Below, one piece after another: positions 46,202 through 56,828 of a stretch of 64,000 bases of DNA; positions within the stretch are counted from its first letter, which is position 1; the number at the start of each line of letters is the position of its first letter. The notes beneath the pieces are model-generated. The model made no database searches. It was not told the DNA's origin and saw nothing but the letters and a program-made list of their open reading frames with translations. The translations under genes and the position numbers were made by a program. This stretch comes from Galerina marginata (Eukaryota > Basidiomycota > Agaricomycetes > Agaricales > Galerinaceae): positions 1,240,001-1,304,000 of the forward strand of contig JAECYW010000012.1 in assembly GCA_023014335.1 (NCBI GenBank), given 5' to 3'.

Positions 46202-49200
46202 AACTTGGTCAGAGGCCATTGCTGCGCATGGCAAAAACAAGTTCTTACTTTCAAGGTGAGTCCGACTATAAATAAAGGTTAAATGAGTAAATAATGCATA
46301 GTCCGCTCAAATCTGAACCGATTGGGATGATCTTATACTCAAAAAAAGCAGAAAAATGAGGCGGATCTAACAAGCCTAAAACAACCTGGTCACGTAACCA
46401 GGAAGGCCCTGATTTTTACGATTTTTTTGAGACCAAGATCATAAAAATTGGCCCAGTAATGGCTGAGATACAGAAACCATGCAGGGTCACTATAGCAGTG
46501 GGAGAATTTCCAACCATTGCGTTAGGAATGTTTTCTGCCTGCTATGCAGGCCAGAAAACAAGTTCTTTTACTACGTAAGAACTTGTAACAAGATTAATTA
46601 TTAGACTACAATAAGAAACTTGTAACAAGATTAATTTATACGTCGCTTAGTTTTTATCAGATTGCCTTGAAACAAAATGTGTAATTATCAGAAAAATCAG
46701 GGCTAAAATATGGTGTCACATGCGTATTGTCACATCTTCATGTGACTTCCCAAATGCGGAATATTGTTGAAAACACAGTAAATAAGCTATATTGAGAGAT
46801 TTTAAAGACATTAAAATAAAATAAAAATACTGATAATGTTTTTTTTACCTAAGAGATGGTCTGTGCACACATATCACATGACATATCCCTGAGAATATTT
46901 TTGTCCAAGTTGGTGCATTACCAAATCCAAGGCAATTGCACAAAGTCCTGCTGTGAGTTTGATTATGTAAGCTTCTAGAACATTATTTCCATGTTATTTG
47001 GTCATGTTTTGCAATGTTTGGTGTGCCTTTTATGGGTTATCCAGTCAGTTTAACACCAATTTTGCGATTTTCACTGAGTTAAGCTGGCTGTTTGCCAGAT
47101 TTGGACATCATGACATCATTGCAAAACATATGTAAATATTTGTACATTATTTTAGATTGGTCTGGGTAACATATTTTAGTATATCTAGCTCACTGAAATT
47201 CATTTTAAGTGTAAATTTACACAAATTTGCGTTTTTTGGGTCGTGTGAACAGGTCACATGACCTAATCAACCCTGGATACACATGCCACATGAAAGCCCT
47301 GATTTTTACGATTTTTTTGAGACCAAGATCATAAAAATTGGCCCAGTAATGGCTGAGATACAGAAACCATGCAGGGTCACTATAGCAGTGGGAGAATTTC
47401 CAACCATTGCGTTAGGAATGTTTTCTGCCTGCTATGCAGGCCAGAAAACAAGTTCTTTTACTACGTAAGAACTTGTAACAAGATTAATTATTAGACTACA
47501 ATAAGAAACTTGTAACAAGATTAATTTATACGTCGCTTAGTTTTTATCAGATTGCCTTGAAACAAAATGTGTAATTATCAGAAAAATCAGGGCTAAAATA
47601 TGGTGTCACATGCGTATTGTCACATCTTCATGTGACTTCCCAAATGCGGAATATTGTTGAAAACACAGTAAATAAGCTATATTGAGAGATTTTAAAGACA
47701 TTAAAATAAAATAAAAATACTGATAATGTTTTTTTTACCTAAGAGATGGTCTGTGCACACATATCACATGACATATCCCTGAGAATATTTTTGTCCAAGT
47801 TGGTGCATTACCAAATCCAAGGCAATTGCACAAAGTCCTGCTGTGAGTTTGATTATGTAAGCTTCTAGAACATTATTTCCATGTTATTTGGTCATGTTTT
47901 GCAATGTTTGGTGTGCCTTTTATGGGTTATCCAGTCAGTTTAACACCAATTTTGCGATTTTCACTGAGTTAAGCTGGCTGTTTGCCAGATTTGGACATCA
48001 TGACATCATTGCAAAACATATGTAAATATTTGTACATTATTTTAGATTGGTCTGGGTAACATATTTTAGTATATCTAGCTCACTGAAATTCATTTTAAGT
48101 GTAAATTTACACAAATTTGCGTTTTTTGGGTCGTGTGAACAGGTCACATGACCTAATCAACCCTGGATACACATGCCACATGAAAGCCCTGATTTTTACG
48201 ATTTTTTTGAGACCAAGATCATAAAAATTGGCCCAGTAATGGCTGAGATACAGAAACCATGCAGGGTCACTATAGCAGTGGGAGAATTTCCAACCATTGC
48301 GTTAGGAATGTTTTCTGCCTGCTATGCAGGCCAGAAAACAAGTTCTTTTACTACGTAAGAACTTGTAACAAGATTAATTATTAGACTACAATAAGAAACT
48401 TGTAACAAGATTAATTTATACGTCGCTTAGTTTTTATCAGATTGCCTTGAAACAAAATGTGTAATTATCAGAAAAATCAGGGCTAAAATATGGTGTCACA
48501 TGCGTATTGTCACATCTTCATGTGACTTCCCAAATGCGGAATATTGTTGAAAACACAGTAAATAAGCTATATTGAGAGATTTTAAAGACATTAAAATAAA
48601 ATAAAAATACTGATAATGTTTTTTTTACCTAAGAGATGGTCTGTGCACACATATCACATGACATATCCCTGAGAATATTTTTGTCCAAGTTGGTGCATTA
48701 CCAAATCCAAGGCAATTGCACAAAGTCCTGCTGTGAGTTTGATTATGTAAGCTTCTAGAACATTATTTCCATGTTATTTGGTCATGTTTTGCAATGTTTG
48801 GTGTGCCTTTTATGGGTTATCCAGTCAGTTTAACACCAATTTTGCGATTTTCACTGAGTTAAGCTGGCTGTTTGCCAGATTTGGACATCATGACATCATT
48901 GCAAAACATATGTAAATATTTGTACATTATTTTAGATTGGTCTGGGTAACATATTTTAGTATATCTAGCTCACTGAAATTCATTTTAAGTGTAAATTTAC
49001 ACAAATTTGCGTTTTTTGGGTCGTGTGAACAGGTCACATGACCTAATCAACCCTGGATACACATGCCACATGAAAGCCCTGATTTTTACGATTTTTTTGA
49101 GACCAAGATCATAAAAATTGGCCCAGTAATGGCTGAGATACAGAAACCATGCAGGGTCACTATAGCAGTGGGAGAATTTCCAACCATTGCGTTAGGAATG

Positions 49201-50148
49201 TTTTCTGCCTGCTATGCAGGCCAGAAAACAAGTTCTTTTACTACGTAAGAACTTGTAACAAGATTAATTATTAGACTACAATAAGAAACTTGTAACAAGA
49301 TTAATTTATACGTCGCTTAGTTTTTATCAGATTGCCTTGAAACAAAATGTGTAATTATCAGAAAAATCAGGGCTAAAATATGGTGTCACATGCGTATTGT
49401 CACATCTTCATGTGACTTCCCAAATGCGGAATATTGTTGAAAACACAGTAAATAAGCTATATTGAGAGATTTTAAAGACATTAAAATAAAATAAAAATAC
49501 TGATAATGTTTTTTTTACCTAAGAGATGGTCTGTGCACACATATCACATGACATATCCCTGAGAATATTTTTGTCCAAGTTGGTGCATTACCAAATCCAA
49601 GGCAATTGCACAAAGTCCTGCTGTGAGTTTGATTATGTAAGCTTCTAGAACATTATTTCCATGTTATTTGGTCATGTTTTGCAATGTTTGGTGTGCCTTT
49701 TATGGGTTATCCAGTCAGTTTAACACCAATTTTGCGATTTTCACTGAGTTAAGCTGGCTGTTTGCCAGATTTGGACATCATGACATCATTGCAAAACATA
49801 TGTAAATATTTGTACATTATTTTAGATTGGTCTGGGTAACATATTTTAGTATATCTAGCTCACTGAAATTCATTTTAAGTGTAAATTTACACAAATTTGC
49901 GTTTTTTGGGTCGTGTGAACAGGTCACATGACCTAATCAACCCTGGATACACATGCCACATGAAAGCCCTGATTTTTACGATTTTTTTGAGACCAAGATC
50001 ATAAAAATTGGCCCAGTAATGGCTGAGATACAGAAACCATGCAGGGTCACTATAGCAGTGGGAGAATTTCCAACCATTGCGTTAGGAATGTTTTCTGCCT
50101 GCTATGCAGGCCAGAAAACAAGTTCTTTTACTACGTAAGAACTTGTAA
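46202..50148 (+). mobile_element. Family A element with four extra tandem units inside gypsy pol (A9)
   Basis: 3.9-kb insertion. The first hairpin end is at 46588, the donor-like site reads 'TTTCAAG|GTGAGT' near 46257. Splicing at the same relative sites as in the Helitron would leave 52 + 39 = 91 nt, one more than a multiple of three, so here the pol frame would not be restored. Confidence 0.85.
46589..50148. repeat. Tandem array, 4 x 890 bp
   Basis: Unit ends fall at 47478, 48368, 49258 and 50148, exactly 890 bp apart, and the units look identical by eye. The unit differs from the 879-bp unit of the Helitron array by many substitutions and small indels, so the two arrays grew independently from different founders. 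Confidence 0.9.
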
Positions 50149-50670
50149 TGTTCAACGCGGTCAAACAACACTATTGGTGGCCAGAAATGTGATCTTTCAT
50201 CAAAAAATACGTCAAAGGATGCGGAACGTGCCAACAATTCAAGATCAACAGGAATCCAACAAACCCCTCTTACATGTGGGTAGAAGGACCGAAATCAACC
50301 AGACCATTCGCCAACTGTTCCATGGACATGATCACAGATTTACCACCTGTAAAACGCGAGGACGGATCAGATGCGGACGCAATATTGGTCGTGGTCGACC
50401 ACAGGCTTTTGAAGGGGATAATTGTCATACCTTGCACCAAAACTTTGACCCATGAAGGAGCAGCAGAACTTTTACTCAACAATCTTTTCAAACGTTTTGG
50501 ACTCCCCGACAGTCTCATTTCCGATCGAGACCCCCGTTTTGCAGCAAAATCATTCAGAGAACTTCTTTGACTTCTAGGAATTGAATCGAAATTAACCACT
50601 GCATACCACCCTCAAGGCGACGGAACCACAGAACGCTTCAATCAAGAAATAGAAGCATACATTTCGATCT
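50149..50670 (+). pseudogene. gypsy pol remnant, part 2 (integrase zinc finger and DDE core)
   Basis: Encodes 'MFNAVKQHYWWPEM', stop, 'SFIKKYVKGCGTCQQFK' (the Cys-Cys half of the zinc finger), 'SMDMITDLPP' (first Asp), 'SDRDPRF' (second Asp), stop, then '[16 protein letters not shown]' (Glu). The catalytic triad is intact but two TGA stops (near 50189 and 50568) break the frame. Part of it could be translated only in pieces. Confidence 0.85.
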
Positions 50671-51058
50671 ACTTGGTCAGAGGCCATTGCTGCGCATGGC
50701 AAAAACAAGTTCTTACTTTGTGGGTGCGTGTTACAACATAAATATATGTTAAATAGGTAAATAATGCATGGTCCGCTCAAATCTGAACCGATTGGGATGA
50801 TCTTATACTCAAAAAAAGCAGAAAAATGAGGCGGTTCTAACAAGCCTAAAATGGCCTGGTCACGTGACCAGGAAGGCCCTGATTTTTACGAATTTTTTGA
50901 TACCAAGATCATAAAAATTGGCCCAGTAATGGCTGAGATACAGAAACCATGCAGGGTCACAGTATGAGTGGGAGAATTTCAAACCATTGCGTTAGAAACC
51001 ATTTCTGCCTGCTATGCAGGCCGGAAAACAAGTTCTTTTACTACGTAAGAACTTGTAA
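50671..51058 (+). mobile_element. Family A element in gypsy pol, single unit (A10)
   Basis: Inserted between 'EAYISIY' and 'CSSNPETWH'; removal restores the frame with no duplication except an ambiguous AC. Donor candidates are 'CTTACTTT|GTGGGT' or 'TTTGTGG|GTGCGT'; the first, combined with the usual acceptor, leaves 87 nt and keeps the pol frame open. Confidence 0.85.
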
Positions 51059-51754
51059 CTGTTCCTCCAACCCAGAAACTTGGCACAAATCGATCAGCAC
51101 AGTCGAATTCGTGCACAACAACCAAAGACACGCAGACAGGCAGAAGACGTCATTTGAGCTTATTCTTGGAACATCACCCATATCAATTCCCATGTCATTC
51201 GAAAACACAAAGTTTCCATCTGTAGAAGAACGGATCAAAAATCTATCTAAAGATAGGGAAGAAGCACTAGCTGCACACGAACTGGCAAGAAGTCGCATGA
51301 TAGATCGACAAAAATCCAACTTCACGCCGTTTAAGCAAGGACAATTGGTATGGCTCGATGCCCGAAACCTCAAAACGAATTACCACAAGAAAATGGCACC
51401 GAAACGTGAAGGACCATTCAAGATCAAGGATGTATTAGGGCCTCTCACCTACAGGCTTGAATTACCCGATACTTGGCAAATTCACAATGTCTTCCACGCA
51501 GCTTTACTCATGCCTTACACGGAGACAGAAGTTCATGGACCAAATTACACGAGGCCACCTCCCGAGATCGAAAATGAAGAAGAACAATATGTCATTGAAA
51601 CCATTCTCAAACATTGGAAACGAGGAAGAGGCTACCAATACTATGTCAAATGGGAAGGATACCCGATCACCGAAGCCATGTGGGAACCAACGTCAAGTTT
51701 CGACAATGGTGGGAATGAAATTTTGGAAGAATACCGAACCCGTCACAGACACTG
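51059..51754 (+). pseudogene. gypsy pol remnant, part 3 (integrase C-terminus with chromodomain)
   Basis: An open frame of about 230 codons. It shows the GPY/F-type segment 'KREGPFKIKDVLGPLTYRLELP' in part ('GPFKIKDVLGPLTYRLELP'), 'HNVFHAALLMPY', and a C-terminal chromodomain 'YVIETILKHWKRG' - 'YYVKWEGY' - 'WEPTSSF' with the aromatic cage residues Tyr, Trp and Trp. Chromodomains bind methylated histone H3 and steer integration to heterochromatin. This part of the protein is intact. Confidence 0.85.
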
Positions 51755-51801
51755 AACAAAACTCTTACACCCCAATCCTCGATCTACCTCATTTCAACAA
51801 C

Positions 51802-52495
51802 ATGTCGTTCAAACAAACTCTCAAGAAAGCAAAGTCAATCCCTTCGATCATCTTCTCCAAGAAAGAGGAACGCCCGAAACACGAACCTTTACCTGCGCTT
51901 GTTAGATTTTTCTTTATGAGTCTTTTGATTTATCAAAAACTCATTCATTATTCCAGGACTTAGGCCAAAAATTGATTCATTCATTCATTCATCCATCAAC
52001 ACCGCGGTAAAAACCTTCCTATTACAAACAATTGTCCATATCTCAGCCAGTTCTAGGCCAATTTTTATGATCCTGCCACCAGTAAATCCCATTTTTCGCC
52101 CCCCTACACATCACGTGACAGGGCGCATTTAGGCTTAAAATAACCGCCTTAACAATCCCTACAATTTGAGTATAAGATCATATTTTTTGGCCTAGATTTC
52201 ATTGCACAGCACAATATTCTTTGTATTTTGTGCTTTTTTATATCAATAATATTCTATCCAATATAAAAAAAGACTCATACATGCCATGCACAGCAATGGC
52301 CCACTCACCCAAGTCGAAGATCCGGTCACCCCTACTTTTGCACCTCATCCCTCCATGTTTCTGATCGAAAAGTTCTCAGCCAAACTCCCACAAGGCGCAG
52401 TACCATTACGATCAAATCAGCAGAAGCTCAAGCTGGTCAACACCCTTGAGGACTTCATCGACGACCTGTTGTTCAAGAAGACGAAAAACCTATAA
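51802..52495 (+). pseudogene. Accessory ORF of the gypsy element, split by B3
   Basis: Starts 'MSFKQTLKKAKSIPSII' and reads to 'PLPALV' where element B3 enters; after B3 it continues 'EDPVTPTFAPHPSM' to a stop at 52493. Joined it would be about 95 residues, basic at the N-terminus. I do not recognise it. It lies between the chromodomain and the zinc-knuckle ORF. Confidence 0.55.
51916..52314 (+). mobile_element. Family B element, short form 399 bp (B3)
   Basis: Begins with hairpin ATGAGTCTTTTGATTTATC and ends GACTCATACATGCCATGCACAGC... then CCCACTCACCCAAGT. The arm GACTCAT is seen again before the terminal hairpin (asymmetric terminal repeats). About 13 extra bases (TAGATTTTTCTTT) separate the coding flank from the hairpin, so the true left edge may be near 51903. 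Confidence 0.75.
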
Positions 52496-52589
52496 GAGCG
52501 AATGGTACAGTACCAGAAGGACCAAGAACCCAAGAACTCGAAACCGCCTTGAAGACCATCATATCCACTCCCACCTCATCTTAAACACC

Positions 52590-53204
52590 ATGCCTATCAC
52601 TCGCAACCAAACCCCCTATACCCACGATCTTGCCGCCCCCATTTCTTTCACTGAATTCTCGAATGCTATCACCAACGATGCAGATTTTTATGCTATTCTC
52701 CAACAACTCGGACCCGACTACCCCCGCGACCTCCTCTATTTCTGTAACCTTATGTATTCCATTGACTACCAAGAGAAGTTCATTCAAGAGCAGCGTCAAC
52801 ACGCTCAGAATCTTTTTGAGGCTTTAGAACGTTTCAGGCTCGGACCACGCCTGGGATCTTTCTTCAGACAGAAACGTCGAGAGGCTCAACCCGCACCATC
52901 TCACCCAATACCTCAACCTTCGCCCCGACCTCGTAATCCCACTCCTTACTCTCATCGTCACCACCACCGTCGAACCTACCCCATCGGATCCCCTCGCAAC
53001 CCCATCATCGTCGAAGACGATGACTTCACCCAATCCGACATGGATCGACTCATGCTGGGAACTTCGCAGGTTCGATTTGTCACCTGTCGTCAATGCACCA
53101 AACTCGGACACATCAAGGCCAAGTGTCCATACTACCGATGCACCTGTGGGGAGCTCCACCGCAATGAAGAGACCTGCCCGAACGACATCTACCAACCGGA
53201 TTAG
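52590..53204 (+). CDS. Zinc-knuckle protein encoded at the 3' end of the gypsy element (204 aa)
   Basis: An intact frame beginning 'MPITRNQTPYTHDLAAP'. The middle is Pro/His/Arg-rich. Near the C-terminus 'CRQCTKLGHIKAKC' is a perfect CX2CX4HX4C zinc knuckle, the nucleic-acid binding motif of retroviral nucleocapsids, followed by further Cys residues ('CTCGELHRNEETC'). In most elements this motif is in Gag at the 5' end; here it is downstream of pol and just before the LTR. It may be an accessory nucleocapsid-like protein. It has no premature stop, unlike pol. Confidence 0.7.
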   Translation: MPITRNQTPYTHDLAAPISFTEFSNAITNDADFYAILQQLGPDYPRDLLYFCNLMYSIDYQEKFIQEQRQHAQNLFEALERFRLGPRLGSFFRQKRREAQPAPSHPIPQPSPRPRNPTPYSHRHHHRRTYPIGSPRNPIIVEDDDFTQSDMDRLMLGTSQVRFVTCRQCTKLGHIKAKCPYYRCTCGELHRNEETCPNDIYQPD

Positions 53205-53247
53205 AAGACACGTTGAATCTGGGATCTTCGACATAGAGAGGGGGTAA

Positions 53248-53618
53248 TGTTACAATTGCCTCATTTTTCCTTCACGCTCTTCATATTTGCGATACATGTT
53301 TCATAGCCAGGACACTTCCATCATATTTACGTTCTTTTTCCATGCTCTTTTTATATATGATCGACATATGGTTTATGCACGCTTTCTATATGTTTTCTCT
53401 TATGCTTTTCATTTACTTCTTATGTGTTTCAAGGACACACTAATTACATGCTTCGCTGGTAGAACTAGTATATAATCTCGTATGTACTCTGTAGTGTTCT
53501 TTAGCTAGTTCTTGAGAATCTACTCGATTTACTCGAAACACGAACAAGTTCTCTTTTGAACTCTACAACTGTCAATAAATATTCACGTCTTGTGAATACT
53601 TTATTCGAAGTCGTAACA
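53248..53618 (+). mobile_element. 3' LTR of the gypsy element (371 bp)
   Basis: Starts TGTTAC and ends GTAACA, short perfect inverted ends. A purine-rich stretch AGAGAGGGGG directly precedes it and would serve as polypurine tract. It contains a TATA-like 'TTTTTATATATGA' near 53350. The 5' LTR is not in the window. Confidence 0.75.
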
Positions 53619-53853
53619 TATACTCAAAAAAAGCAGAAAAATGAGGCGGTTCTAACAAGCCTAAAATCTGGCCCTGATTTTTATGATTTTTTTGATACCA
53701 AGATCATAAAAATTGGCCCAGTAATGGCTGAGATACAGAAACCATGCAGGGTCACTATAGCAGTGGGAGAATTTCGAATGATCGCATTAGGAACCATTTC
53801 CTTCTGCTATCAAGTGTAGAAAACAAGTTCTTTTACTATGTAAGAACTTGTAA
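53619..53853 (+). mobile_element. Family A element, right part only (A11)
   Basis: Begins in the middle of an A element (TATACTCAAAAAAAGCAG) exactly where the LTR ends, and runs to the normal hairpin end. The retroelement therefore probably integrated into an A element; the missing left part should lie beyond the lost 5' LTR. Confidence 0.8.
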
Positions 53854-54458
53854 CCAGCTAAGGTGGATGAAGTTTGGGGGTTCACTAATTCTTGAAAACC
53901 TTGTATTGTTATCTCAATTTTTACAAGCCTTATAAAGCGGGTTATCTCTCTCAATTCAATTCTTTCATGGGTTGGATCACTTGGCCAGTGGCACGGTAGG
54001 ATGTTGTACACAGAACGGACAGACAGATAGGATAGTGTTAGATTAAGATTGTGTCTAATAAACATACATGGCTACCAACTGAATGAATTAGATGGCGATA
54101 AGAAGGGAGCTCGAGATAGATCAGTAGGAAAACACTGATTCGTTCCCCACAGCAAAATGAGAACAGTCGAGGAGAATAACTGACAGTGAAGAGTGGAAGC
54201 ATGCTTACCAGTGATTTGATAATGCTTACATTGCCAATTGAGGGTGGAAATTGATAAAAACCTGCTGCCAGCACGGACACATCTACACCCGTCGCACACC
54301 TCACGAGCATACTCTCTTACCAATTCTCAAACGATGGCGCTGTGTGTATAGATTATAAGAGTCATTCAAATGGAATCAAATAGGAAGAGAAAGAAACCAA
54401 CTAGATGTTTGAGTAATCAGGTAGAATTAGAGTGGCACTTCCATCGATCATGATGCAG
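53854..54458. other. Intergenic spacer, nothing recognised
   Basis: No domain-bearing frame, no repeat shared with other parts of the window. Short open frames on the minus strand are without support. Confidence 0.4.
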
Positions 54459-54824
54459 ACTTGGTCAGAGGCCATTGCTACGCATGGCAAAAACAAGTTC
54501 TTACTTTCTAGGTGAGTCCGACTATAAATAAAGGTTAAATAAGTAAATATTGCATAGTCCGCTCAAATCTGAAGCTATTAGGATGATCTTATACTCAAAA
54601 AAAGCAGAAGAATGAGGCAATTCTAACAAGCCTAAAATCTGGCCCTGATTTTTACAATTTTTTTGACACCAAGATCATCAAAATTGGCCCAGTAATGGCT
54701 GAGATACAGAAACCATGCAGGGTCACTGTATGAGTGGGAGAATTTCCAATGATTGCGTTAGAAACCATTTTGGCCTGCTATGCAGGCCGGAAAACAAGTT
54801 CTTTTACTACGTAAGAACTTGTAA
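54459..54824 (+). mobile_element. Family A element, single unit (A12)
   Basis: Starts ACTTGGTCAGAGGCCATTGC, donor-like 'TTTCTAG|GTGAGT', acceptor-like 'CTGCTATGCAG|G', hairpin end at 54824. Lacks the central CACGTG palindrome. Confidence 0.8.
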
Positions 54825-55177
54825 TCTGAGATATCTGATAAGTCATGTTAGCAAGTCTCAACAAGCCGTTGACACAACTTACTGAGTTATAAGGCCTTGA
54901 CATTGTCTTACTCTGTGACCATAGCTGAGGAATCTCTGCAACGCAGTCTGGGTGGGAGATTGAGGAAAGAAGGTGGTGGTTGAAGGAAGAGTTATGGACT
55001 GACAATTGAATCAAGACAACCAACTGCATGACATAGTATGACATATTTCAGAGTTTGAATGGACTTCAACAGAATTTTGTGAACTTTGCCGAGTACCAGG
55101 CTGTTGAGTTTGTCTTCTCTATTTGAAGAACATGGTTCAGAGAACTGACACATCAGTATATATTCTCAACTTGAATT
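54825..55177. other. Intergenic spacer, nothing recognised
   Basis: AT-rich, no supported gene or repeat. Confidence 0.4.
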
Positions 55178-56787
55178 ATGAGTCCTTTGATTTATCAAAG
55201 ACTCATTTTTTATAAACCTAGAACTTAGTTGAAAATTTCATTCATTCATTGATCATCCAACACCGTGGAAAAAAATTTCCCAAAAGGAAACTTCTGACTG
55301 AATAATAGATTTAGGTCCCCTGAATATAAATATCAAAAAATCATATGACTAGCTATGTCTGTTCCTGAGATATTGATCTTTTCAGTCCAAAAATCACAAA
55401 AGTGCCGGCTTTTTTTAAGTATTTTGCATTTTTCTCAATAGAAAAGGCAGCTAATCACATGATTTCAACAGCGGTCTAACTATAGGTGTGGCTTCCACGA
55501 AAAGAATTAATTAATTAATTAATTGATCGCAGAGAGAGAGAAGGGGACGGAGAAATTAATATACTCCCTCCCACTTCGATGTAGTCTCTTGAAAAATTTA
55601 CATTTTGAACCTCGTAGATAGCGAGTTGGAATAGAGCAAAAAGATAGAAAATTTCCAGCACCTACAGCGCAATATCCGGGTGCCAAAAGGCCCTGCGGAA
55701 AACTCATCTGCGTGCGCTTGTGCTAAACAGCCACGCCGGTGAGATAAAATTTTGGCATAGAATACTATTACCTTACTGTATCTCTTAGAATACGCTTGTT
55801 TAAATATTTAATCACCCATGCAGTCCAGGATCAGTGGGTTCCAAGCCTCAAAATGGTAGGAAATCGTGTTTTGCACCGATTTCTAGACAGAATTTCGCAC
55901 TATTTTCAACTTTGAATTGGCTAATATGCTTCTATATTTGTTAGTTCCAAACTACTCAAGTTTTGTGGAAGGAAGTGGCATATTCATCCTTGAATGGTCA
56001 ATTTACTGACCAGATCCACCAGTGAAGCTATTTAAACAATTCATTTACTACATTACATTAAATGTACATGGCTTAAAGGCTATTTAGACTTGTATTCAAA
56101 TAGTCAGAGAACAAATTTGAATTTTTTCAGGTTGATCCAAGATATGTGGAAGGCTGCAGGGCCTTGTCGAGATGCTCTCTCTGCCAAATTTCAGCTTCCT
56201 AAAGAAGTCAGTCGCGTTAGCTAATGCAGTAAGTTGTGTGAACAAATGTAGTAAGTCAATTCAAACTCAGTTACCTCTGAGGCAGGCCTCACCTATAGTT
56301 AGACCGCCATTTCAACAGATGCAGGGTCCTCAAATCATTTCCCACTATTTTGTTGGTTTTTTCCTAAAAAGGTAATTGCCAAATTGGGTAACTTTCTCCC
56401 ATCTAATATAACAAGTTGAACTTTGAAGCTTCTTTCTTCTTTTTCTCTATCACCAATGAAGCTATTGACTTGGTTTTTTTTGCTATGACCTCTGGCTATT
56501 TTCATCTATTATCTAAAACACTTTCTTGGCCTCTAAGACATCTGGTTTTCTCATATTATTTTACATAATTAAATTGTACTTGAAGTAAAAATGTTTTAAT
56601 GGCTTGATCATGATAGTTACATAGCTAGATAGAAATATCTATATTTTAATAACTTATAATGATAAATGCTGAAAAAAATAAAAAATAAAAAAAAAAAAAA
56701 ATCAACCTTAAATTGTGAAAAGTATAACTTTTGAAATTGAAGAGGACTCATACATGCCATGTGCAGCAATGGCCCACACCCCCAAGT
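55178..56787 (+). mobile_element. Family B element, 1.6 kb, containing a nested MITE (B4)
   Basis: Begins ATGAGTCCTTTGATTTATC with its paired arm and ends GACTCATACATGCCATGTGC... CCCCCAAGT. The size is inflated by the C2 MITE (55471-56308); without it and its target copy the element would be about 760 bp. Confidence 0.7.
55471..56308. mobile_element. Family C MITE with 9-bp target duplication, copy 2
   Basis: Inverted ends GCGGTCTAACTATAGGTG and complement, flanked by ATTTCAACA at 55462-55470 and 56309-56317. Internal sequence matches copy 1 in inverted direction, for instance the 'CCACTGATCCTGGACT' segment (21769 versus its complement near 55823). It contains a TAAT/AATT run and a GA-run near 55510-55545. 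Confidence 0.8.
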
Positions 56788-56828
56788 CTGTCAAGTGTCG
56801 AATGCTTCTCCCTGACATGCCATTAATA

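Larger units (their letters stand above)
45948..53618 (+). mobile_element. Ty3/gypsy chromovirus, 5'-truncated and pierced by five-plus Helitron-derived insertions
   Basis: Order: end of RNase H/linker, integrase zinc finger, integrase core, chromodomain, two accessory ORFs and a 3' LTR. Gag, protease and reverse transcriptase and the 5' LTR are absent. Insertions: A9 (46202-50148) in the zinc finger, A10 (50671-51058) after the catalytic core, B3 (51916-52314) in the first accessory ORF; A8 flanks the left edge and a part-copy of A lies just outside the LTR. Confidence 0.85.

Noticed and set aside
28656..50138. A 61-codon frame starting 'MPHESPDFY' present in every tandem unit (879-bp and 890-bp arrays and once near 10.9 kb).
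   Set aside because: It is conserved only because the units are near-identical; it covers the splice-acceptor and hairpin region, has no domain, and lacks codon-type conservation between the two arrays.
46139..50570. TGA recoding or readthrough in gypsy pol.
   Set aside because: All host genes use TGA or other stops normally, and the element is also truncated and interrupted; decay is simpler.
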